From: Flavobacteriaceae bacterium
Lineage (GTDB): Bacteria > Bacteroidota > Bacteroidia > Flavobacteriales > Flavobacteriaceae
NCBI GenBank assembly: GCA_013003145.1
Contig: JABDLH010000031.1
Coordinates: 1-15,076, forward strand
Length of the DNA: 15,076 nt
Direction of reading: 5' to 3'
Shown: positions 1 through 6,179 of the stretch, one piece after another
How the letters are laid out: every line of letters begins with the position of its first letter
How positions within the stretch are numbered: the first letter of the stretch is position 1
Made by a program: the position numbers and the translations under genes
Notes under the pieces: generated by a model
What the model saw: only the letters and a program-made list of their open reading frames with translations
Database searches by the model: none
What the model was told of the DNA's origin: nothing

Positions 1-1783
1 TTACCTAGCACATCCCAAAGAGACGGTTTACTTTATCGGGTGGGACCTACCCAATGAATCCACAGAAGTACGCCAGGTCTGGACCCAGGGACAGGGGAAA
101 TACAGCAGTCACTGGTTACCGGGGATAGATGATATGACAGAAAAGATTGTATACGATCTTCAAATAAGGTTTGATAAAGATTATTTTGTCACCGCCAATG
201 GTACACAGGAATCTGTCGTAATAAATGATAGTACTGCAAGCTGGTCTTTTGATATGGATAAACCGATGAGCAGCTACCTACTTGCCTTTGTCATTGGGAA
301 ATACGGTAAAAAGGAACTATCGGCTTCAAGCGGGGTTCCCATTGAACTTTATTATTACCCGGAAGACAGTCTCAGGGTAGAGCCTACATACCGTTATTCC
401 CGCGAAATATTTGATTTCCTTGAAGAGGAGATCGGGGTACCCTACCCATGGCAGGTCTACAGGCAACTACCGGTACGCGATTTTCTCTACGCAGGCATGG
501 AGAATACCACTGCCACCGTATTTTCCGATGCCTATGTCATCGACAGCCTGGCTTTTGCGGATAAGAATTACGTGAATGTCAATGCCCATGAACTGGCCCA
601 CCAGTGGTTTGGAAACCTGGTGACAGAAGTTTCTGCCGAGCATCACTGGCTGCATGAAGGATTCGCTTCTTATTACGCGCTCCTGGCTGAAAAGCAGGTA
701 TTCGGGGATGATTATTTCTATTGGAAATTATTTGAAAGCGCTCGTACCCTTGACCGTATATCTCAACAGGATAAGGGTGAATCTTTATTAGATCCTAAAG
801 CAGGCAGCCTTACCTTTTACGAAAAAGGAGCCTGGGCTCTTTTTGCCCTGAGGGAATTAGTAGGGGACGAACAGTTCAAGGCTGGAATCCGCTTATTCCT
901 GGATCGCTATGCTTATACCAATGCCGAGGTCGGGGATTTCCTCGACCAGGTGGAATATGTATCAGACCGCGACCTATCAACTTTTAGTCAGACCTGGTTG
1001 GAGGCAAAGCAATTCCCCTATAAGGAAGCTATGGAATTATTGAGTAGCAGTAATGAGGAAATCAGGAATTTCCGTGAATTACAGAACACCCTGACCGTAG
1101 CCAGGGATTCCAGTGCATCTATATTAAAATCGGCCTGGTCAGAAAATGAGTCGGACCTTTTCAGGGCGAACCTTATCAGTGATTACAACAAATCCATGCC
1201 TGCAGAATTACTTGCCGATCTCATGGAGACCGCAGGGCCTAAAGCAAGGCAGGCACTTGCCTTATCCAACTCGGGTGTGCCTGCACCCTTGGTGGATACC
1301 TACGAGTCCTTGCTAGATGACCCAAGCTATGTCACCGTAGAGAACGCATTGTTTAAATTATGGGTTCATCGGCCGGAAGAGCGATCTTCTTACCTTAATG
1401 AGACCCGTGACATACTGGGATTGCCTAATTATAATGTCCGACTTCTCTGGCTTACCCTGGCCTTGTTCACCAAGGATTATGAGCCGGGTAGGGAGAAAGA
1501 ATATTACCGGGAATTATCCGGGTATACGGATCCCAAATACCCTTTTGATATACGCCTGGGAGCTTTCCGTTACCTGGAGGAAGCCAGGATGTTCACGGAA
1601 GAGAATATCCATGACCTGCTGCTGGCAACTACACATCATTCTTGGCAGTTCCGGAAATTTAGCAGAGATTTATTAGGGCGTTTGATGAAAGACGATAAAC
1701 AACTTACCAGGATTCGGCGTGTGGCAGCAGGAATGCCTGCGGATAAAGCTGAATATATCAACCAAAAACTAAAGGAACTATGA
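1..1783 (+). CDS. M1 family zinc aminopeptidase, 5' end missing
   Basis: Gluzincin aminopeptidase that removes N-terminal residues from peptides, probably exported like other Bacteroidota M1 enzymes (inferred; the N-terminus is outside the window). The frame is open from base 2, and the 44 codons before the ATG at 134 encode the family-typical WTQGQ and SHWLPG segments. That ATG is therefore internal and the gene continues upstream; 593 residues are visible. Seen motifs: the substrate-binding GMEN at 494-505, zinc motif HELAH at 587-601, the third zinc ligand Glu (in HEGF) at 656-658, and the catalytic Tyr (in FYEKG) near 818. The spacing HEXXH-x18-E is canonical, so the enzyme should be active. 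The last 280 or so residues are mostly helical in character, as in the C-terminal region of M1 enzymes. The TGA stop overlaps the ATG of the patatin gene (ATGA), which suggests translational coupling. Confidence 0.95.
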   Translation, partial: YLAHPKETVYFIGWDLPNESTEVRQVWTQGQGKYSSHWLPGIDDMTEKIVYDLQIRFDKDYFVTANGTQESVVINDSTASWSFDMDKPMSSYLLAFVIGKYGKKELSASSGVPIELYYYPEDSLRVEPTYRYSREIFDFLEEEIGVPYPWQVYRQLPVRDFLYAGMENTTATVFSDAYVIDSLAFADKNYVNVNAHELAHQWFGNLVTEVSAEHHWLHEGFASYYALLAEKQVFGDDYFYWKLFESARTLDRISQQDKGESLLDPKAGSLTFYEKGAWALFALRELVGDEQFKAGIRLFLDRYAYTNAEVGDFLDQVEYVSDRDLSTFSQTWLEAKQFPYKEAMELLSSSNEEIRNFRELQNTLTVARDSSASILKSAWSENESDLFRANLISDYNKSMPAELLADLMETAGPKARQALALSNSGVPAPLVDTYESLLDDPSYVTVENALFKLWVHRPEERSSYLNETRDILGLPNYNVRLLWLTLALFTKDYEPGREKEYYRELSGYTDPKYPFDIRLGAFRYLEEARMFTEENIHDLLLATTHHSWQFRKFSRDLLGRLMKDDKQLTRIRRVAAGMPADKAEYINQKLKEL

Positions 1784-2688
1784 GGGCATTAGTCATATCG
1801 GGTGGAGGCAGTAAAGGAGCCTTTGCCGGGGGAGTTGCACAATACCTTATGGAAGAGCACGGTCATGAATACGACATATTTATCGGTACTTCTACAGGTA
1901 GCCTGCTGATATCACACCTTGCCCTGGGCAAAATAGAAAAGATCAAAGAGGTGTATACCTCGGTGAACCAGAACAGTATTTTTTCTCGCTGCCCTTTTAC
2001 GATCAATAAGAAGCACGGGGTGGCCACCATTGGGATCAATCATTGGAATGTGCTTAAGAATTTCTATGATGGCAGCAGAACATTCGGGGAAAGCCACAAC
2101 CTTTTAAAATTAATCCGGCAGACCCTGAGCCCCCAAGAGTTTATAATCCTGAAAGAACAACATAAGGATATTGTTGTCACCGTATCTAACCTGTCACTGA
2201 ACCAGGTAGAATATAAGTCGATTCGTGATTTTGATTATGATAACTTTTGTGAGTGGATCTGGATTTCCTGCAATTATACCCCGTTTATGAGCCTGGTGAG
2301 AAAGGATGGCTGTGAATATGCGGATGGGGGCCTTGGTTCCATGGTGCCCATAGAAGAGGCAATAAAAAGGGGGGCTACCGAAGTAGATGCCATTATATTA
2401 CATACAGAAGTTACACATTATAACAGGCTTCCTTCAAAAAATGTATTCTCTTTACTCACAAGTATGTTCAGTTTTATGCTGGACCGGATAGAGAGGCAGA
2501 ATATTCGCATCGGGAAGTTCGTGGCCAACCAGAATGAATCCATTATCAATTTCTATTATACACCTACCGTTCTCACCACTAATTCCCTGATTTTTGATAA
2601 ACAGAAGATGACCAGTTGGTGGTCCAGTGGTTTTAATTTTGCACAATCAAAGAGTGAAAACCTGAGCCAGATAGAGCCCAACGAATAG
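1780..2688 (+). CDS. Patatin-like phospholipase
   Basis: Predicted serine acyl-hydrolase of the patatin family (lipid or lysophospholipid deacylation), 302 residues, with no signal peptide, so probably cytosolic or membrane-peripheral. The Ser-Asp dyad is intact: the oxyanion-hole motif GGGSKG at residues 8-13, the nucleophile elbow GTSTG at 36-40 (Ser38), and the DGG motif at 182-184 (Asp182). The family proline usually found after DGG is not directly adjacent here. The ATG overlaps the stop of the M1 aminopeptidase by four bases and is preceded by AAAGGA, one of the few Shine-Dalgarno-like stretches in the window. The two genes are very likely one transcript with coupled translation. Patatins also serve as effectors in CBASS defence (CapV), but no cyclase or other CBASS gene lies nearby, so a housekeeping lipase is the better call. 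The natural substrate is unknown. Confidence 0.92.
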   Translation: MRALVISGGGSKGAFAGGVAQYLMEEHGHEYDIFIGTSTGSLLISHLALGKIEKIKEVYTSVNQNSIFSRCPFTINKKHGVATIGINHWNVLKNFYDGSRTFGESHNLLKLIRQTLSPQEFIILKEQHKDIVVTVSNLSLNQVEYKSIRDFDYDNFCEWIWISCNYTPFMSLVRKDGCEYADGGLGSMVPIEEAIKRGATEVDAIILHTEVTHYNRLPSKNVFSLLTSMFSFMLDRIERQNIRIGKFVANQNESIINFYYTPTVLTTNSLIFDKQKMTSWWSSGFNFAQSKSENLSQIEPNE

Positions 2689-2693
2689 CTATT

Positions 2694-3212
2694 CTACCAG
2701 AGTTCCCCGATTTCTTTCTTAATATAAGAAAGTGCAGTGGCAGAAGGAGAAGCTTTATCCATGGTGTCGTTCAGAATGTCTTCCCTTAATTTGTCAGCAT
2801 TGTCGGCTTCACTCATCGCAGCCTTCCTGATGGCTTGTATAGTGGCATTTTTCGCGGCCTTAATGATATTCCAACACTCATCACTCATATAGATCTGCTG
2901 GGATAGGTTATGATCAAATTCGTTCTCAATATTCCTGATCAATAGTGTTTCATAAGCATTCTTATCCGCTGATTTCGGTGAGATCCTTACAACCAGGCTG
3001 GGAATTGATATCCGTTCCAGGAAAAGCGCCATCCTTTCATAGGCTTGTAAACGCAAGGGGAGCGCATTCTTTTGGGCATCTTTGTGTAGTAAGAACCTGC
3101 GCCGACCTTCTTCATTCCTGGTATGTAACCTGAAAAAGTAAAATGCGATGGCTCCTGTTACTACAGCAGGTAATAAGTAGGCGAATAGCTGAAAGATTCC
3201 GTCTCCGGTCAT
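2694..3212 (-). CDS. Uncharacterised membrane-anchored protein
   Basis: Protein of 172 residues that I cannot assign a function. One hydrophobic segment (about residues 6-27) is followed at once by basic residues (RLHTRNEEGRRR), which predicts a single N-terminal anchor with the bulk in the cytosol. Next comes a segment around LRLQAYERMALFLERI (residues about 53-68) of a kind I recall in conserved Bacteroidota proteins of unknown function, possibly the DUF7935 group (from memory, uncertain). The rest is alpha-helical and charged, without catalytic motifs or cysteine pairs. It is the last of four minus-strand genes, 105 bases after the OmpA-like gene, and may have its own promoter. Its stop lies five bases from that of the convergent patatin gene. 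Confidence 0.8.
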   Translation of the reverse strand: MTGDGIFQLFAYLLPAVVTGAIAFYFFRLHTRNEEGRRRFLLHKDAQKNALPLRLQAYERMALFLERISIPSLVVRISPKSADKNAYETLLIRNIENEFDHNLSQQIYMSDECWNIIKAAKNATIQAIRKAAMSEADNADKLREDILNDTMDKASPSATALSYIKKEIGELW

Positions 3213-3317
3213 GTGGTAAAGTATTTAGTTGGTTTGCTCCCTTGTACAACGCTGGTTTTATTTAAAAATTATGACAGTTCAGCATGCAATGGGAATCAGC
3301 TGCTCATCAAATCTCTT

Positions 3318-4127
3318 TTAACGCGTATTTTTCATAAGCTCCTTGACCATTTCAAAGAATTGATCGTAATCCGGGGTGATCCTTAGTAAAGTTTTATTGG
3401 CCGGGCCCTGTCCCTGACCTGTAGCGATCATAAACTCCGGTGATATTGCCGATTTTTCCTGTAAATACTGCTTCACAGCACTGGCTCTTAAGGCACTCAG
3501 TTGAGATCCTGATAATGCTTTTTTATCCGTTGCCACAGCTGGGGCCGGGTTGCTTTCAATATAAAGCCTGGCCTTAGGATGTAACTTCATGATCTGGGCA
3601 ACCTTTTCTAACATCCCGTTCCCGCTTTCAGCAATGGTGTATTGCTGGGGAGCGCTGCCATACAGGTTGCTGTTGTCCAGGGCTATGGTAAATACGTTTT
3701 TGTCAAGGGCAATGGGCACCTCGTCACCCAGGCTCTTTTTTATAGAGGTGAGCAGTTGGATGGTGGTAGAATCCGTGCTGGTCAGGGTTTCGTTGATCTG
3801 CCTCAATTGGTTCTCCTTACGATTAAGATTTTCCAGTGATTTCCCAATATTTTCAGTTTGCGACTTAGACTCTTCCGTCACCCTGGTTAGGGTTTTTAAC
3901 AGGTCTGAATTGGTCTTCCGGGAATCGGCCAGTTGTTGCTCGTAATCCGTGATCACAGCCCGCTGTGCGCTTTCTTTTCTCTGGCATTCGCGTAAGAGTC
4001 GGCTGGTCGAGTCGAGCTCTGTTTGCAATTCGTCAACTTTCAGGATAAGGTCTTTTTTCTTCTGTCCATAAAAGCTGTGTACACATAGTAAGGTGCTACA
4101 CAATAGAAGTGCAGGTAATTTCATCAT
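3318..4127 (-). CDS. Coiled-coil protein with degenerate OmpA-like domain
   Basis: Exported protein of 269 residues. An N-terminal signal peptide (hydrophobic residues 4-20, likely cleaved near Gly21-Gln22) has no convincing lipobox. A long polar heptad-like region follows (about 25-125), then a C-terminal domain aligning with OmpA-like domains: EKVAQIM near 174-180 and LSALRASAVKQYL near 210-222. It is a paralogue of the OmpA lipoprotein at 11937-12803. They share a KSLENL/KSLESL segment before the domain, a serine/threonine-rich helix, and a C-terminal DQF..M....MK tail. The copy here lacks the peptidoglycan-contacting signatures: where the paralogue has GHTDN this one has IESNPA, and the NRR stretch is replaced by NKTLLRI. 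Binding to diaminopimelate in peptidoglycan is therefore doubtful; a structural or scaffolding role is an inference. It lies 46 bases after the M20 gene, with a GC-rich hairpin between them. Confidence 0.85.
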   Translation of the reverse strand: MMKLPALLLCSTLLCVHSFYGQKKKDLILKVDELQTELDSTSRLLRECQRKESAQRAVITDYEQQLADSRKTNSDLLKTLTRVTEESKSQTENIGKSLENLNRKENQLRQINETLTSTDSTTIQLLTSIKKSLGDEVPIALDKNVFTIALDNSNLYGSAPQQYTIAESGNGMLEKVAQIMKLHPKARLYIESNPAPAVATDKKALSGSQLSALRASAVKQYLQEKSAISPEFMIATGQGQGPANKTLLRITPDYDQFFEMVKELMKNTR

Positions 4128-4146
4128 GGCGTTCAGGTGTTTATAT

Positions 4147-4166
4147 GGGGCCCTGTAAAGGGCCCC
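4147..4166 (-). terminator. GC-rich hairpin between M20 and OmpA-like genes
   Basis: Perfect 7-bp inverted repeat GGGGCCC / GGGCCCC with a six-base loop, placed between the stop of the M20 gene and the start of the OmpA-like gene. In the minus-strand transcript it lies just after the M20 stop and is followed by AUAUAAAC, not a clean U tract. It may be a partial terminator, an attenuator or an RNA-stabilising stem that sets a different expression level for the downstream gene. On the plus strand it is followed by GGTATTTTT, but no plus-strand gene ends here. Confidence 0.4.
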
Positions 4167-4173
4167 GGTATTT

Positions 4174-5448
4174 TTATTGGTTCAGGTAATCGAGGCTCAT
4201 TTCGGTCAGGGTCTTTACGCCCAGTAATAACCCACTGTCATCGATTAGGAAGTCAGGGGTATGGTGAGGATAAGATTCCGTGGTACCCGGGGTCATCCCT
4301 CCAAGGAAGAAGAAAAAACCGGGGACCTTCTCCTGGTAATAGGAGAAATCCTCCGCACCGGTGATGGCGTTCTGGGTTTGAACATTCGGCTTGCCTGCGA
4401 CACGTTCTATAGTGGGCAGCATCTGGGTGACGAGATCCGGCTCGTTATAGGTGATCGCAGTATTCGTGACGATCTCTATAGTGGCCTCACCACCATAGGC
4501 CTTGGCAATGGCCGGTACCATTTCCTCCATCCGCTTATTCAGTTGCTTTTGCATATCGTAATCCAGCGTTCGGATCGTACCGATCATCTCGGCACTTTCC
4601 GGGATGATATTAGACCTGACCCCTGCTTTGATCTTACCTACAGTGATTACAGCAGCTTCCTTGGTCAGGTTCATCTCCCGGCTGACAATGGTCTGTAGCC
4701 CGTCGATGATCTTGGCGCTGATAAGGATCGGGTCTACCCCGGACCAGGGTTGTGATCCATGGCTTTGTTTCCCTTTTACTTCAATAGAGAATCGCTGGGC
4801 AGAAGCCATGGTTCCACCGGATTTATATCGAATAACCCCCACAGGTGTCTGTGAATTGATGTGCAGGCCAAAAATGGCATCCACATCAGGATTTTGCAGC
4901 ACTCCTTCTTTGATCATCAATGCTGCCCCGCCTTCTTCCCCGGGAGGCGCACCTTCTTCTGCCGGCTGAAAGATGAATTTCACCGTACCATTGATCTTGT
5001 CTTTATTCTTGGAAAGAATTTCGGCCACCCCCATCAGAATAGCAACATGGGTGTCATGACCGCAGGCATGCATTACACCCACTTTTTCGCCGAGGAATTC
5101 GGAGGTCACCGTCGATTTAAAAGGCAGGTCGTTCCTTTCGGTCACGGGTAGGGCATCGATATCGGCCCTGAGTGCGATGACCTTTCCGGGTCCGTCACCT
5201 TTCAATACTCCGACCACACCGGTATGGGCTACGCCGGTCTGTACATCCATTCCCAGGGATTTGAGGTGAGCTGCTATTTTTTCTGCTGTCTTGAATTCGC
5301 GATTAGACAATTCCGGGTTCTGGTGGATATCACGCCTCCAGCTGATCACTTGCTCCTCGATCTCCTCGTATTGCTTTTCTAGGCCACTGCCCTGTGCCAT
5401 CCCAAAAACAGCTGTAAGCAGAATGGCACATTGTACTAATTTTTTCAT
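4174..5448 (-). CDS. Secreted M20 family amidohydrolase
   Basis: Binuclear metal hydrolase of the M20D amidohydrolase group (relatives of IAA-amino acid and hippurate hydrolases, and N-acyl amino acid deacylases), 424 residues. It cleaves an amide bond between an acyl group and an amino acid; the actual substrate is unknown. A signal peptide (residues 1-19, MKKLVQ then hydrophobic, ending near MAQG) sends it to the periplasm or outside. Metal-site motifs are all present: RADIDALPV (94-102), MHACGHDTH (126-134, with Cys129 and His131), PAEEG (162-166), GLH (His196), GAEDF (364-368) and HHTPDF (395-400). The dimerisation (lid) domain falls between about 205 and 315. The start is four bases after the stop of the DsrE-like gene, so the two are almost certainly co-transcribed. 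Full length, with no sign of damage. Confidence 0.95.
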   Translation of the reverse strand: MKKLVQCAILLTAVFGMAQGSGLEKQYEEIEEQVISWRRDIHQNPELSNREFKTAEKIAAHLKSLGMDVQTGVAHTGVVGVLKGDGPGKVIALRADIDALPVTERNDLPFKSTVTSEFLGEKVGVMHACGHDTHVAILMGVAEILSKNKDKINGTVKFIFQPAEEGAPPGEEGGAALMIKEGVLQNPDVDAIFGLHINSQTPVGVIRYKSGGTMASAQRFSIEVKGKQSHGSQPWSGVDPILISAKIIDGLQTIVSREMNLTKEAAVITVGKIKAGVRSNIIPESAEMIGTIRTLDYDMQKQLNKRMEEMVPAIAKAYGGEATIEIVTNTAITYNEPDLVTQMLPTIERVAGKPNVQTQNAITGAEDFSYYQEKVPGFFFFLGGMTPGTTESYPHHTPDFLIDDSGLLLGVKTLTEMSLDYLNQ

Positions 5449-5452
5449 GTTA

Positions 5453-5998
5453 TCAGAATTTAATTAATCGGTATCCATCCCCCTGCAATTGAATCAGAGC
5501 TGTCATAGCTGAGAGTGCAAGTTGCACCCCGGGGATAAGTTCTTCGCGCGCAACACCTCGACTATAGATCGATTGCCCGCATTGTATGATTTGAACTCCA
5601 TGTTCAAGCAACTCCCGGATCAGGGGCTCGTTCGGGTTCTGTATTCCGTATCTTTTCTCGTAAGCCTTGTTATCTATCATATTAAGCGTGCCCGATCCGT
5701 GTACGACCATAGCCACTGATAGTTGAGATACCGGGACTCCTGCCTGTGCATGCATGTTCAGGAACCTGGCCGCAGTTTCTATAGACTTGTTTAACTCTTC
5801 CTTATTATCCGGACTTGTGGTTACATCAAAAACAACCTTGAACTCCAGGGAAGTATTGGTCTTAAAATCAGGATTTGTAATGGAATGGACCTTACCGTAA
5901 TTTTTGATCACCGGGCCGGCTTTTGCCTGTTGTGCCCAGGCCATTGGAACCGAAAATATAAGGGCTAATATCAGGGGGAGAAATGTATGACGCTTCAT
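5453..5998 (-). CDS. Periplasmic DsrE family protein
   Basis: DsrE/DsrF/DrsH-fold protein of 181 residues with a signal peptide (hydrophobic residues 6-20, likely cleavage after the AWA at 20-22). Cytosolic members relay sulfur through a cysteine, as in TusBCD and DsrEFH; exported versions are little characterised. The mature chain has one cysteine, Cys140, in the IIQCGQS motif, where many family members carry their conserved cysteine. VVHGSG (98-103) is the preceding strand-loop segment that usually lines the same pocket. Family assignment rests on the order VVHG ... LLEHGVQIIQCGQS ... GVQLALSAMTALIQLQGDGY. It is the first gene of the minus-strand group and is followed after four bases by the secreted M20 amidohydrolase, implying a shared periplasmic setting. 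Sulfur transfer is not demonstrated; ligand binding is an alternative. Confidence 0.85.
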   Translation of the reverse strand: MKRHTFLPLILALIFSVPMAWAQQAKAGPVIKNYGKVHSITNPDFKTNTSLEFKVVFDVTTSPDNKEELNKSIETAARFLNMHAQAGVPVSQLSVAMVVHGSGTLNMIDNKAYEKRYGIQNPNEPLIRELLEHGVQIIQCGQSIYSRGVAREELIPGVQLALSAMTALIQLQGDGYRLIKF

Positions 5999-6139
5999 AG
6001 TAGGGTTTTGGAAACGCTAAATATATTCAAATTGTCTCTAAAACGCATAGCTGCCCGGCTTAATCTTAGCGGAAACCTTATTAGGTGTATTTTTAATAAG
6101 TTTCTTGCCTCTCCGTTTCAGGATACGCCTGATTATAGC

Positions 6140-6147
6140 TAATTTTA
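6140..6147 (+). promoter_or_regulatory. Candidate -7 box for uvrD
   Basis: TAATTTTA matches seven of eight positions of the Bacteroidota -7 element TAnnTTTG. A weak TTTC at 6116-6119 sits 20 bases upstream, close to the usual -33 spacing. It would give a leader of about 26 bases before the TTG start at 6180. AT-rich DNA makes chance matches common. Confidence 0.25.
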
Positions 6148-6179
6148 TACCCCGCCCAAGATTTTTTAAAAAACTACAG

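Noticed and set aside
134..1783. ATG at 134 as the start of the M1 aminopeptidase
   Set aside because: The frame is open from base 2 and the upstream codons encode conserved M1 sequence, so the gene is cut by the window edge and this ATG is internal.
1780..2688. Patatin as a CBASS (CapV-type) defence effector
   Set aside because: No nucleotidyltransferase, ubiquitin-like or HORMA/TRIP13 gene nearby; the gene is coupled to a peptidase instead.
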